A stretch of DNA of 64,000 bases. Source: VRUE01 sp033856275 (lineage in GTDB: Bacteria; Actinomycetota; Thermoleophilia; Solirubrobacterales; 70-9). The notes under the pieces were generated by a model. It was not told where the DNA came from and ran no database searches. It saw only the letters and a list, made by a program, of their open reading frames with translations. Within the stretch, counting starts at the first letter, position 1. Each line of letters opens with the position of its first letter. The stretch lies in contig JAWVFJ010000047.1 of the NCBI GenBank assembly GCA_033856275.1, positions 62,001 to 126,000 of the forward strand, read 5' to 3'. Below are positions 1 to 8,286 of the stretch, piece after piece. The position numbers and the translations under genes were made by a program.

Positions 1-1011
1 GCGCTGCGCCTGGCCCCACCGGGCCTGCGGGGACGGCTCTGGCAAGTCTTCTACTTCGCCGAGGCGACCATGCTCTGGAGCGAGTGCCGCAGGCGCGGCA
101 TCCGCCACATCCACGTCCACCTGGCCAACGCCGCCGCCGACCTGGCGCTGATCGCCACCCATATCGGCAACGCCGCCGAGCCCGAGCAGCCGTGGTCATG
201 GAGCTTCACCATGCACGGGCCCACCGAGTTCGCCGACCTCGGCCACTATCGCCTCGCCGAGAAGCTGCGCGACGCCCGCTTCGTCGTCTGCATCAGCGAC
301 TTCGCCCGCAGCCAGTTGATGGCCCTGAGCGAGCCGGAGACCTGGGACCGGCTCGAGGTCGTCCATGTCGGCATCCCGGTCGACCAGTTCACCCGCTCGA
401 GCGCGCCAGCCGCTGCCGAGCGCCACCCCACGATCCTCTACATCGGCCGCCTCGTCCCCGAGAAGGGACAGGCCGTGCTGTTGGAGGCGGCAGCGCTGCT
501 TGCCCGCCGCGGCCATCCGGTCGAGGTCACCTTGGCCGGCGAGGGCGCGCTGCGGCCGGAGCTTGAACGACGCGCCGAGCGGCTCGGCATCGCCCCACTG
601 GTCAGCTTCCTGGGCGCCGTCAGCCAGGACCGGCTGCGGGATCTCTACGAAACCGCCTCGATCTTCTGCCTGCCCAGCTTCGCCGAGGGCGTTCCCGTCG
701 TCCTGATGGAGGCGATGGCGATGGGGCTGCCCGTGGTGAGCACCCGGATCGCCGGCATTCCCGAGCTGATCGAGAACGGCGTCGGCGGGCTCCTCGTCGC
801 CCCCGGCCGGGCCGATGAGCTGGCCGACCGGCTCGAATCGCTGCTGACCGATCCCGCGCTCTGCCGCCAGTTGGGGACGCGGGGCAGGGAGACGGTCCTG
901 CGCGAGTTCGACGCCGAGCGCTCAGCGGCCCAGCTCTATGAGCTGTTCTCCGAGCGGCTGCGGGGAGCGGCGCCGAGACGCTCGCCCGAGGTCGCGAAGG
1001 CCGGCGCCTGA
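1..1011 (+). CDS. GT4-family glycosyltransferase, 5' end outside window
   Basis: The reading frame is open from base 1, so the N-terminus lies upstream; 336 codons are visible. The C-terminal half is a GT-B, family-4 nucleotide-sugar binding domain. It has the TILYIGRLVPEKG segment after the linker and the E-x7-E motif (EGVPVVLME), followed by GLPVVSTRIAGIPELIENG. Such enzymes transfer a sugar from a nucleotide donor onto a lipid-linked or polysaccharide acceptor at the cytoplasmic membrane face. The neighbours (a second glycosyltransferase and a polyprenyl sugar transferase) suggest capsule or exopolysaccharide assembly. Acceptor and donor cannot be told. Its 3' end overlaps the convergent gene that ends at 936 by 76 bp. 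Confidence 0.9.
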   Translation, partial: ALRLAPPGLRGRLWQVFYFAEATMLWSECRRRGIRHIHVHLANAAADLALIATHIGNAAEPEQPWSWSFTMHGPTEFADLGHYRLAEKLRDARFVVCISDFARSQLMALSEPETWDRLEVVHVGIPVDQFTRSSAPAAAERHPTILYIGRLVPEKGQAVLLEAAALLARRGHPVEVTLAGEGALRPELERRAERLGIAPLVSFLGAVSQDRLRDLYETASIFCLPSFAEGVPVVLMEAMAMGLPVVSTRIAGIPELIENGVGGLLVAPGRADELADRLESLLTDPALCRQLGTRGRETVLREFDAERSAAQLYELFSERLRGAAPRRSPEVAKAGA

Positions 1012-1928
1012 GCGGGACTGGCGACGCTTCTGGCCGCGACCGCGAGGAGATCGTCGAAGCTCAGCTCGTCGGCATCGACCGATACCGCGAGGCCCCGCTC
1101 GTCGAGTTCCGCGGCGATCTGCGGCTGGTGGTCGTCGACGTGCTCGCCCAGCGAGAAGCGCCGCGGCACCAGCAGCGGGCACTTGCCGACCTCGAAGGCG
1201 GCGAGCGCGGTGCCGACGCCCGCGTGCGCCACGACGGCGTCCGCTTCGACCATCGCCTCGCTCAACTCGCGTTCGGGGATCGCTTCGTGGCCAGCGATGT
1301 CGAAACCGCTGACGTCGGTGTCACCGGTCTGCCAGAGCACCTCGGCCTCGGGCGGGAGGATCTCCAGCAGGCGCCGCACGAGTCGCGTGAACGGGTAGCC
1401 GCGGTAGGTGCCGAGGGTGACGAGGACCTTGGCGAGGGCGCCGCGGGGCGGCCGATCGGGCCCAGGGACAAACGAGTCGAAGACCGAGCCGCCGAAGCTC
1501 CACCCCTGGCGCCTCCAGCCCTGGTACTGGGAATAGCGATTGACTCCGGGGACCCTGCCGATCAGCCGTCCCGTCAGCGAGGGGGCGTCGATCCGCGCGG
1601 CGCTCTCTATGTAGTGACAGCGAATCCGGCGAGCGCGGGCGAGGCCGAAGAACGGCAGGGCCACCGCCGAGCCCGTGCTGACCAAGGTGTCGACCTCGCC
1701 ACCGCGCAGGGCGCCGTGCGCCGGGGCGAAGTTGCGGGCGACGTTGAGCGGGTCGCGGCCGCCGACGAAGGGGACGAACTCGACCGTCTCGCCGGCAAGC
1801 AGCGAGCGGCTCTGCGGGGTGTCGAAGGTAACCCAGCGGAAGGGGCCATCGACGCCGGCAAGCCGCCGGTGAAGGTGGTGCAACTCCTTCAGGTGCCCGC
1901 CGCTGGATGCGACCAGCAGGGTCGTCAC
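936..1928 (-). CDS. Alg14/Alg13-like fused glycosyltransferase
   Basis: 330 residues starting at GTG 1928; this start overlaps the upstream stop as GTGA. The N-terminal half looks like Alg14/EpsE-type membrane-anchoring subunits (LLVASSGGHLKEL near residue 5). The C-terminal half looks like Alg13/family-28 catalytic subunits (VLVTLGTYRGYPFTRLV, then a late glycine-rich HAGVGTALAAFEVGKCPLLVPR segment). In many bacteria these are two adjacent proteins; here both parts appear fused in one chain. The expected role is adding the second sugar to a polyprenyl-diphosphate-linked sugar on the cytoplasmic membrane face. The polyprenyl sugar transferase at 5799-7331 could make its acceptor. Confidence is good for the fold, moderate for the substrate. 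Confidence 0.85.
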   Translation of the reverse strand: MTTLLVASSGGHLKELHHLHRRLAGVDGPFRWVTFDTPQSRSLLAGETVEFVPFVGGRDPLNVARNFAPAHGALRGGEVDTLVSTGSAVALPFFGLARARRIRCHYIESAARIDAPSLTGRLIGRVPGVNRYSQYQGWRRQGWSFGGSVFDSFVPGPDRPPRGALAKVLVTLGTYRGYPFTRLVRRLLEILPPEAEVLWQTGDTDVSGFDIAGHEAIPERELSEAMVEADAVVAHAGVGTALAAFEVGKCPLLVPRRFSLGEHVDDHQPQIAAELDERGLAVSVDADELSFDDLLAVAARSVASPAQAPAFATSGERLGAAPRSRSENSS

Positions 1929-2842
1929 GACTGCCAGTGCTCGGCGACCAGCTCCCGGGTGCCGCGGATGTTCGCCCTGCTCGAGGCGCCGAAGACGATC
2001 GACTGCACGTTCGGCTGGCCGCATACCCACTCGATCGCCTCCTCGGCGGGGATCGCTCCCGAGGCGAAGACGGACATCGCCACGGCGCGAAAGCGGCGCT
2101 CCCTCAATGCGGCCTCGTAGCGCTCGAGCCCACCGCACATGCGAAAGCCGATCTTGTTGATGTTGGAGCAGACGATCGGGTTCTCGATCCCCACCTCCTC
2201 GAGGACGTCGAGCAGGGCCGGGAGGTTCATCGTGATGAAGCCGGGCTCGGCGCCGTAGCGCTCCCGCACGTGCTCGGCGAAGACGCGAAACGCGTCCTTG
2301 AAGCCCAGCCCCAGCATCAGGTCAACGACGAGGTTCTGCAGGAAGATGACTGGCGTCCGCAGCCCCCGGAACATCTTCATCTCGGCGTCGACCAGCAGGG
2401 TTGCCATCCCCTCGATGTCCTTCGTCGCCAGCGAGCTGCCCCCCCGGATCGCCGCGTTCAGCAGACCCTCGTCGGGCAGGAACCGCTTCACCGCCCCCAG
2501 CATCCCGTCCTCGGTGACCGCGTTGGCGTACTTGTGGGCGTAGGGCATGCAGGGATAGAAGGCGAAGTCGCGGTAGCGCTCGGGCTGGGCGCGCATGTGG
2601 TCGCAGATCAGCGCGATGCGGTCGTGGGTCGTGCACATGAAGGTCTGCAAACCCTCGTCATAGGCGGCGTCGAGGACGTCGATCACGGCGTCGATCTCCT
2701 GGAAGCGCAGCGCCTGCGACCGCGCCTTCTCCTCGGACATGTGGTTGATGCCGAAGAACTGGTTGTCGCCGAAGAGCAGCCGGTCGAGCACCGGCGCCTC
2801 CCCTCGGTCCGCGATCCCCAGCGCCTCCGGTGCGGTGCTCAT
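1925..2842 (-). CDS. Unknown TIM-barrel-like protein coupled to the oxidoreductases
   Basis: 305 residues. The start at ATG 2842 is set by a 4-base ATGA overlap with the preceding dehydrogenase; the frame continues upstream, but only as a shadow of that gene. I do not recognise the family. The pattern of short hydrophobic strands ending in polar residues (LLFGDNQFFGINHM, LQTFMCTTHDR, FAFYPCMPYAHKYANAV, PVIFLQNLVVDLML, NPIVCSNINKIGFRMCGG, SIVFGASS) resembles an (alpha/beta)8 barrel such as an aldolase, isomerase or aldo/keto-reductase-like protein. No AKR tetrad is evident. It is sandwiched by coupled starts between a Gfo/Idh/MocA dehydrogenase and a glycosyltransferase, so it probably acts in the same sugar-modifying route. 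No enzyme activity is assigned. Confidence 0.8.
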   Translation of the reverse strand: MSTAPEALGIADRGEAPVLDRLLFGDNQFFGINHMSEEKARSQALRFQEIDAVIDVLDAAYDEGLQTFMCTTHDRIALICDHMRAQPERYRDFAFYPCMPYAHKYANAVTEDGMLGAVKRFLPDEGLLNAAIRGGSSLATKDIEGMATLLVDAEMKMFRGLRTPVIFLQNLVVDLMLGLGFKDAFRVFAEHVRERYGAEPGFITMNLPALLDVLEEVGIENPIVCSNINKIGFRMCGGLERYEAALRERRFRAVAMSVFASGAIPAEEAIEWVCGQPNVQSIVFGASSRANIRGTRELVAEHWQS

Positions 2843-3939
2843 GCCGCCTTCCTCCAGCGCCGGCGCCGGCTCGGACGCGCCGCCGTCTGCGCGGCACCCC
2901 CATTGGCGACCGGCATCGAGAGCCCACGCTCGGCGTCGGCGACCATCATCGCGATCGAGCGATCGGTGACGGCGGCGCTGGCGAAGCCGTTGACGCCGTC
3001 CTCCCGCCCCGCCTCGACCTGGGCGACGAAGGATTCGATCTGGGCGCTGTACTCCTCGCCGCGCAGGTAGAACCAAACCGGGTCGGTCAGCTCGGTGGTG
3101 AAGCGGACGTTCCAGCCCGCGCGGTAGCCGGGGAGAATCGGCGCGGTGTCCCGCAGGTAGGCCTGGCATTCCTGGCGGTCGGCGTAGATTCGGCCGGCCG
3201 TGCCCCAGAGGGTGATCCGGGTGGTCATCTTCCGCTGCGACTCATCGGACCAGTTGACCGAGATCTGCCCGGTCTTTCCCCCGGGGAAGTAGAGGGTGCT
3301 GAATGCCCCGTCGTCGGTCTCCCGAGAAAACACCCGCGGCAGCGCGGTGCCGCCCACACCGAGCGGCTCGCCCAGGTACCAGTTGATCAGGTTGATCACG
3401 TGGGCGGCGTAGTCGTAGAGGCAACCGCCGCCCTCGTCGCGCTGGCTGCGCCAGGTCTTGCCCTTCGCCTTCAGCACCACCGGGCCATATGCCTCACCGA
3501 AGACGTGGGTCACCTCTCCGATCGCGCCGGCATCGAGCAGCGCCTTCACCTCGCCGAAGGCCGCGACGAAGCGGTTGTGGTAGCCGACCTGGGTGACCAG
3601 ACCACGCTCGCGCGCGAGGTCGGCAAGCCGACCAGCGTCCGCCGGGTCCAGCGTCAGCGGCTTCTCGCAGAACACGTGCAGACCCCGCTCCAGGGCGGCC
3701 TGGACCATCTCCGCGTGGAACTTCGACGGAGTCGCGATCAGCACCGCGTCGAGGTCGGCGTCGGCCAGCATCGCCTCGTAGTCGCCGAAGGTCGCCAATC
3801 CGGTGTGCTTGCCGAGCATGCCGAGCACGTAGCTCGAGGAGTCGCAGACGGCGGCCAGCTCGACATCGGGATGGGCGTTGAGCAGGGCCTGGTGGGAGAG
3901 CCCCATCTTGCCGAGCCCCACCCCGCCGACCCGGATCAC
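2839..3939 (-). CDS. Gfo/Idh/MocA-family dehydrogenase
   Basis: 366 residues from GTG 3939, which overlaps the stop of the GMC oxidoreductase as GTGA. The N-terminal Rossmann segment has a glycine-rich turn (GGVGLGKMG, residues 5-13). The family's EKP motif is present (FCEKPLTL, K93), with a later DYAAHVINL segment holding the usual Asp/His region. The family oxidises or epimerises sugars and cyclitols with NAD(P). The tail is Arg-rich (RRRRWRKAA). Tight coupling with a GMC flavoenzyme and an unknown barrel protein suggests a three-step modification of a nucleotide sugar or cyclitol for the adjacent polysaccharide genes. The substrate is unknown. Confidence 0.9.
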   Translation of the reverse strand: MIRVGGVGLGKMGLSHQALLNAHPDVELAAVCDSSSYVLGMLGKHTGLATFGDYEAMLADADLDAVLIATPSKFHAEMVQAALERGLHVFCEKPLTLDPADAGRLADLARERGLVTQVGYHNRFVAAFGEVKALLDAGAIGEVTHVFGEAYGPVVLKAKGKTWRSQRDEGGGCLYDYAAHVINLINWYLGEPLGVGGTALPRVFSRETDDGAFSTLYFPGGKTGQISVNWSDESQRKMTTRITLWGTAGRIYADRQECQAYLRDTAPILPGYRAGWNVRFTTELTDPVWFYLRGEEYSAQIESFVAQVEAGREDGVNGFASAAVTDRSIAMMVADAERGLSMPVANGGAAQTAARPSRRRRWRKAA

Positions 3940-5624
3940 GCCGCCGCCCCCACGGCCAGACGCGGCGCCTCGCTCAATTCGCCGGCGAGGCGATCGGCGA
4001 GGCGGATGGCGAAGGCGATTAGCGTGAAGGTCGAGTTGGCCTGGCTCGAGGTTGGGAAGGCCGAGGAGCTGGCGACGAAGAGGTCGTCGAAGCCGTGGAC
4101 GGCGAGGTCGCCGTCCACCACCCCGTCCCCGGCAAGGGCGGACATGCGCGTCGTGCCCGCCTGGTGATAGCCGCCGAAAAGTTGCTCGCGCACCGCCCCC
4201 TCGACATCGTCGTAGAGCATCTCGACCTCTCCCAGGCCCTGCTCGCGCAGCGAGCGGTCGAGCAGCCGATGAGCGCTTGCGACGCTGCTCACGTCCTCCT
4301 CGCTGAAATGCAGGTGAGTGCGGAGGCGGGGCATTCCCAGGGCGTCTCGCTCGCTGCTCGGCTCGACGTAGCTCCGCCAATGGGGAAGGTGCTCCCCGTG
4401 GTAGAGGAGCGGGTAGGCGTTGGCGGCGCTGGAGACGAAGAAGCCGGGCACCTTGCGGCCGCGCTTGAGGAAGCGGTGGTAGCCGAAGCCAGCGGCAAAT
4501 GCCGTTGCCGGACCGATCTCCCGCGCCAGGTTGCGGAGATGAGCGCGGACGGAGGCGGGCCGGCTCGACTTCGTATGCGCCTGGCGGATTCCCTCGGCGA
4601 CGAAGTGACGCCCCAGCGGAGAGATCAGCATCAGGTAGACGAAGGAGAGAACGCCGCTGCCGTGCGAGGCGTCGCCGATCTCCGGGTTGACCATCCAGAT
4701 CGCCGCGTTGGGCAGGCCGAGATCCCATTGCGCCCGCGGGCTGAAGGTGAATCGGCGACGCACGTAGACGCCGTCGCGGTCGCGCTCGTGGCCGTAGATC
4801 GTCTGCTCGGGGGGGGTCGCGAACTTGACCCGGCCGACCCGCGCCTCGACGTGGGCCATATACCAGCGGCCGAGGTGCCCGGAGTGGTTGCCGATCCCGC
4901 CTGGATCGCGGCGGGTCGAAGCGAACAGCAGCCGGGTCGACCCCAGCCCGCCCGCGGCGAGCACGTACCGCGCCGCTTCGACCTCGACCCGCCGCCCTTC
5001 CCCCGACCTCGCTTCCAGATGGCTCACCTTCCTGATGCCCTCCGCGGAGACGCCGGGCTCCGGCACGATCTCCGTGCAGGTGAGCCCGGTCTCCAGACGC
5101 AACGACGGCGAGCGTTCGAGGGCACGCCGGTAAACGCGACCGAAGTTCGTCGGCAGCGACCAGCGCTCCAGGGCGCTGGCGCGCACCTCGCCGTCGCTGA
5201 AGCCGGGCACGATCGGCCTCCCCTCCAGCTCGGGCAGTCCGCCGGCATCGAAGACCGCATCGCCACACCGACACCACTCGCAGGCGCGCTGAAGGTAGGG
5301 GGACACCTCGTCGTGGCCGAGCGGCCAGCGGGCGTCGCCAACGATCGGACGAGCCTCGAAGTCGATCGGGTCGAATGGCACGCACCGCCCACCCCAGATG
5401 TTGGAGGCGCCACCCAGCTGACGGCGCGTCGCCAGCGAAAGCTCGACGTGGTGGGGATCCGGCCCGACCGCATCGCCGAGGCGCTGGGCATCTCGATCGA
5501 AGCGCGTCCCTCCGCTCTCGAGCAGCAGAACCCGATGACCCGCCCCGGCCAGCTCCAGCGCGATCACGATTCCGGCCGGGCCGGCGCCGACAATGGCGAC
5601 ATCGGCTTCTATCCGCTCAGCCAC
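3936..5624 (-). CDS. GMC-family FAD-dependent oxidoreductase
   Basis: 562 residues from GTG 5624. The N-terminal FAD-binding beta-alpha-beta motif is VAIVGAGPAGIVIALELAG (about residues 9-27), followed by GGASNIWGGRCVPFD, typical of GMC proteins. The C-terminal GMC domain has the active-site His in GGYHQAGTTRMS and a closing SSSAFPTSSQANSTFT block with the second conserved polar residue (Asn). GMC enzymes oxidise alcohol or sugar hydroxyls to carbonyls. This gene leads the coupled set GMC - Gfo/Idh/MocA - barrel protein - Alg14/13 glycosyltransferase, all reading leftward with overlapping starts and stops, which supports one operon. Length is normal for the family. Confidence 0.9.
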   Translation of the reverse strand: MAERIEADVAIVGAGPAGIVIALELAGAGHRVLLLESGGTRFDRDAQRLGDAVGPDPHHVELSLATRRQLGGASNIWGGRCVPFDPIDFEARPIVGDARWPLGHDEVSPYLQRACEWCRCGDAVFDAGGLPELEGRPIVPGFSDGEVRASALERWSLPTNFGRVYRRALERSPSLRLETGLTCTEIVPEPGVSAEGIRKVSHLEARSGEGRRVEVEAARYVLAAGGLGSTRLLFASTRRDPGGIGNHSGHLGRWYMAHVEARVGRVKFATPPEQTIYGHERDRDGVYVRRRFTFSPRAQWDLGLPNAAIWMVNPEIGDASHGSGVLSFVYLMLISPLGRHFVAEGIRQAHTKSSRPASVRAHLRNLAREIGPATAFAAGFGYHRFLKRGRKVPGFFVSSAANAYPLLYHGEHLPHWRSYVEPSSERDALGMPRLRTHLHFSEEDVSSVASAHRLLDRSLREQGLGEVEMLYDDVEGAVREQLFGGYHQAGTTRMSALAGDGVVDGDLAVHGFDDLFVASSSAFPTSSQANSTFTLIAFAIRLADRLAGELSEAPRLAVGAAA

Positions 5625-5665
5625 GAGCAGGTCCCGACGGCCCGATCCCGAACTTCGTCTCCGAA

Positions 5666-5851
5666 ATGATGCTCGTCATCTCAACCTTGGTCGTTCTGGC
5701 CTGGCTCTTCGCGGTGGTCGTGGTCATTGCCGCCTGTCAGGCCGCGGCTCGTGCCGATGCCGGCGCCCGAGTCAGCGGGCGGGGCCGGGCAAGACATCTC
5801 AGAGCCCCCGCCGCCCCAAGACGTGCGGGACGGTGCGCAGCAGGATCTTGA
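5666..5851 (+). CDS. Possible short single-pass membrane protein
   Basis: A 61-codon frame starting at tandem ATGs (5666, 5669). It opens with a strongly hydrophobic run, ISTLVVLAWLFAVVVVIAAC, then a basic Ala/Arg-rich tail. It lies between the GMC gene and the sugar transferase, on the opposite strand to both, and overlaps the 3' end of the latter by about 50 bp. No ribosome-binding site is obvious. The transmembrane stretch falls outside both neighbours, so it is not a shadow of either, but the Arg-rich tail may be. Treat as tentative. Confidence 0.3.
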   Translation: MMLVISTLVVLAWLFAVVVVIAACQAAARADAGARVSGRGRARHLRAPAAPRRAGRCAAGS

Positions 5852-7331
5852 TGTCGCCCCAGAGCGACCAGTTCGCGACGTAGAGGTAGTCGATCGCGCC
5901 CATCTCCCGCAGGGGCACGCGCGCGGGGCCGAGAATTTGCCAGGGACCCGTGAGGCCGGGCATTAGCTCCAGCCGACGGCGATACCAGCCCTTGACGTTG
6001 CGGTCCTCGTCCACTACCAACGGCCGTGGTCCGACCAGGCTCATCTCCCCCCGGAGGATGTTGAAGAGTTGGGGAAGCTCGTCGAGGGCGGTCTTGCGGA
6101 GCACTCGCCCCACTCGTGTCACCCGCGGGTCGTCGGCGATCTTGAACAGGCCTTCCTGAGCCTCGTTGCGGTCGCGCAGGGAGTCCTTGAGGGCATCGGC
6201 GCCGGGCACCATGGTGCGGAACTTGAGCAGGCCGAAGTGCTTGCCGTGGCGGCCCACCCGGCGCTGCCTGAAGAAGACCGGGCCGTGGCTGTCGAGCTTG
6301 ACCGCGATCGCCAGCGCGATCATCAGCGGTGCCACCGCAAGCAACCCAATCGAGGCACCGAGTAGGTCAAAGGCGCGCTTGACCGTCGTCGAGGAGCGGG
6401 TGAGCGCGAATCGCTTTACCCCCATCACGGTGACTCCGTGAAGGTCGTCGAACTCCACCGAAGAGCCCACCACCTCCAACAGGCGAGGCAACACGCTGAC
6501 CTTCACACCCACCGCCTCGAGCGTGCAAATCAGATCCAGCATCTTGTCCGCTTCCATGCTGTCGGGCGTGACGATCGCCCTCTGTACGTCAAGCGATTGA
6601 GCCAAGTCGCGAATCTCGGAAAGGCGGGGCGCCGAGTAGGCGTCGGTGGACCAGGTCACCACGTCGGCGGGATCGATGTGAACGACCAGGTCGGCCTTGA
6701 TCCCGTGGTGGCTCGCGAGCTTGGACTCGATCGTCTTCGCCGCACCCCGATCGCCGATCAGCAGACAGCGCTCGGCGGGTGCGCTGCGCAGAGCGATCGC
6801 GCGGGCGCTGGTGCGGGCAACGATCAGGAAGATGATCAGCATCCCCCAGAGCAACAACGCCTCCGCCCGGTCGAGCGTGCCACCGGTGACGATGAATCCT
6901 CCCGCCAGCCAAGCGCACAGCGCTCCGAGCGTCGCGACGTGGAAGAGCCTCGGCGCCTCATCGAGCGTCGTCTTGTGCAAGACCGCCTCGTCTCGGTCAT
7001 AGAGCCCGAGCACCTTGGCGCCGAGAAACATCCCGAGCAGACCCCATACCCCCACCCAGGTGAGGCGCGGCGAGCGCGAGAAGAGCTGCGACAGGACCAG
7101 GACCGCGACCACGAACGCCGCCATGTCCGCAAGGAGGAGCGAACGCCGAAAGAGCTGATCGCGTCGCAGATTGACTCGCGTTCCCTGGCCTTCCTGGATG
7201 GAGGAGGGCGGCGTGCCCAGTCCCGTCTCGCGGCGATCGGCTTCGGGCCGGAGCCCGAGGTCGGGAAGGCTCGGGGCGAGCGCCGTCGGCCCGGACGGCG
7301 TGACCACCGGGGTGTCGGCCTCGCTGCTCAC
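5799..7331 (-). CDS. Polyprenyl-phosphate sugar phosphotransferase (exopolysaccharide initiation)
   Basis: 510 residues from GTG 7331. After a polar N-terminus there are four to five hydrophobic segments (about residues 65-185), a central Rossmann-like CoA-binding-type region (CLLIGDRGAAKTIESKL), then a membrane re-entry helix (KRAFDLLGASIGLLAVAPLMI). The C-terminal catalytic domain of the bacterial sugar transferase family has GPVFFRQRRVGRHGK, LLKFRTMVPGAD, RKTALDELPQLFNILRGEMS and LVGPRPL. These proteins move a sugar-1-phosphate from a UDP-sugar onto undecaprenyl phosphate, the first step of exopolysaccharide or capsule assembly. It is the probable initiating enzyme for the glycosyltransferases at the left of the window. 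Confidence 0.93.
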   Translation of the reverse strand: MSSEADTPVVTPSGPTALAPSLPDLGLRPEADRRETGLGTPPSSIQEGQGTRVNLRRDQLFRRSLLLADMAAFVVAVLVLSQLFSRSPRLTWVGVWGLLGMFLGAKVLGLYDRDEAVLHKTTLDEAPRLFHVATLGALCAWLAGGFIVTGGTLDRAEALLLWGMLIIFLIVARTSARAIALRSAPAERCLLIGDRGAAKTIESKLASHHGIKADLVVHIDPADVVTWSTDAYSAPRLSEIRDLAQSLDVQRAIVTPDSMEADKMLDLICTLEAVGVKVSVLPRLLEVVGSSVEFDDLHGVTVMGVKRFALTRSSTTVKRAFDLLGASIGLLAVAPLMIALAIAVKLDSHGPVFFRQRRVGRHGKHFGLLKFRTMVPGADALKDSLRDRNEAQEGLFKIADDPRVTRVGRVLRKTALDELPQLFNILRGEMSLVGPRPLVVDEDRNVKGWYRRRLELMPGLTGPWQILGPARVPLREMGAIDYLYVANWSLWGDIKILLRTVPHVLGRRGL

Positions 7332-7370
7332 ACTGCGGCTCGCCGTCTCAATGCGATCACTACAGGCGCC

Positions 7371-8075
7371 TCATTCGCCCTGGGCCATTGCCACGTAGCC
7401 GTTTGGGATCGCCTCGAGCGGCTCGCCCCCGAGCGCGAGGATCCCCATCCCCAAGCCGCGCTCTGAGTCCATGATCAACTCAGCCGCTTCGGTTCGTGAA
7501 CGCACTCCGAGTTTGCCGAAGGCGGAGGAAAGGTGGCTCTTGACGGTGCTTTCGGCGACGAACAGTTGCTCGGCGATCTGACTGTTCATATAGCCCATGA
7601 CGACCAATCCGAGAATCTGCTTCTCACGTGGTGTGAGTGAGGCCGGTTCCACCTGCTGGGAGTGCTGTTGAGGTACACACACCTGCCCCGCTCCTACCGC
7701 CCGCAGGGAGGGGCCAAGTGCCGCGGTAAGCTCATCCTCCAGGACCACTCCGCGGGCGCCGCTCGACAGCGCCACCCGCAGGTCCCCAGGGCGCATCTCG
7801 GAGCACACCAGAATCACTGGCACCCCCGCCATCGAACGCCGCAGCGAGACGAAATCGCCGGCCATGGCCCGGGGAAGGTCCTCCCCCACCCAGAACACGA
7901 TCAGCGACGGCATCGTGGTGCCCTGCGGCAACTCGTCTACCGCGTCGAACGGCGTGGCCTCGAATCCCTCCAGCGTCAGGTCGAGCCCCGCGAGCGAGCC
8001 CCCCGCCCCAACCAGGGCGACGATCGGCAGGCGATCCATTGACCCATCCGGCTTTGCCCGCAGTGCTCTCGACAC
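7371..8075 (-). CDS. LuxR/NarL-type regulator with degenerate receiver domain
   Basis: 234 residues from GTG 8075 (AGGCGG just upstream); ATG 8039 is an alternative. The C-terminus is a clear LuxR helix-turn-helix (LTPREKQILGLVVMGYMNSQ...VAESTVKSHLSSAFGKLGVRSRTEA, about residues 145-200). The N-terminal ~125 residues have receiver-like alternation. However, the usual phospho-Asp strand reads SLIVFWVGED, and the usual Lys strand reads GARGVVLED, so both key residues look replaced. Activity is probably independent of phosphorylation. It lies just past the terminator of the lasso operon on the same strand, so it may control that cluster or the adjoining polysaccharide genes. The target is inferred from position only. 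Confidence 0.88.
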   Translation of the reverse strand: MSRALRAKPDGSMDRLPIVALVGAGGSLAGLDLTLEGFEATPFDAVDELPQGTTMPSLIVFWVGEDLPRAMAGDFVSLRRSMAGVPVILVCSEMRPGDLRVALSSGARGVVLEDELTAALGPSLRAVGAGQVCVPQQHSQQVEPASLTPREKQILGLVVMGYMNSQIAEQLFVAESTVKSHLSSAFGKLGVRSRTEAAELIMDSERGLGMGILALGGEPLEAIPNGYVAMAQGE

Positions 8076-8229
8076 AGCCGCCTAACGCTCGATTCCACCT
8101 CAGACTTACGGGGTGAAGTCGAACTTTTTGCTCAACTGGCGCAAGCAGGCGGTGGACGCTCGAGGTGCACGTGAAAAGCGTACGTAAGCGCGCGCACTAT
8201 AACGAGCGCGAGGACTCGCATAAGCGCAC

Positions 8230-8262
8230 AAAAACGACCGGCGGCCACTGGCCTGCCGATCG
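8230..8262 (-). terminator. Rho-independent terminator after the lasso precursor gene
   Basis: Read on the minus strand, an 8-bp stem CGATCGGC/GCCGGTCG (one G-T pair) encloses an inner GGCC-AGT-GGCC hairpin and is followed directly by TTTTT. It begins about 25 bp after the precursor stop codon. It should end the lasso operon and isolate the downstream LuxR-type gene. Confidence 0.8.
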
Positions 8263-8286
8263 TCTTAGTGTTGCTCTAGTTGGTGC

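Noticed and set aside
2830..4167. Long plus-strand open frame opposite the Gfo/Idh/MocA and GMC genes
   Set aside because: It is a high-GC antisense shadow; the translation is Arg/Gly/Ala-rich without domain motifs, while the minus strand encodes clear enzymes.
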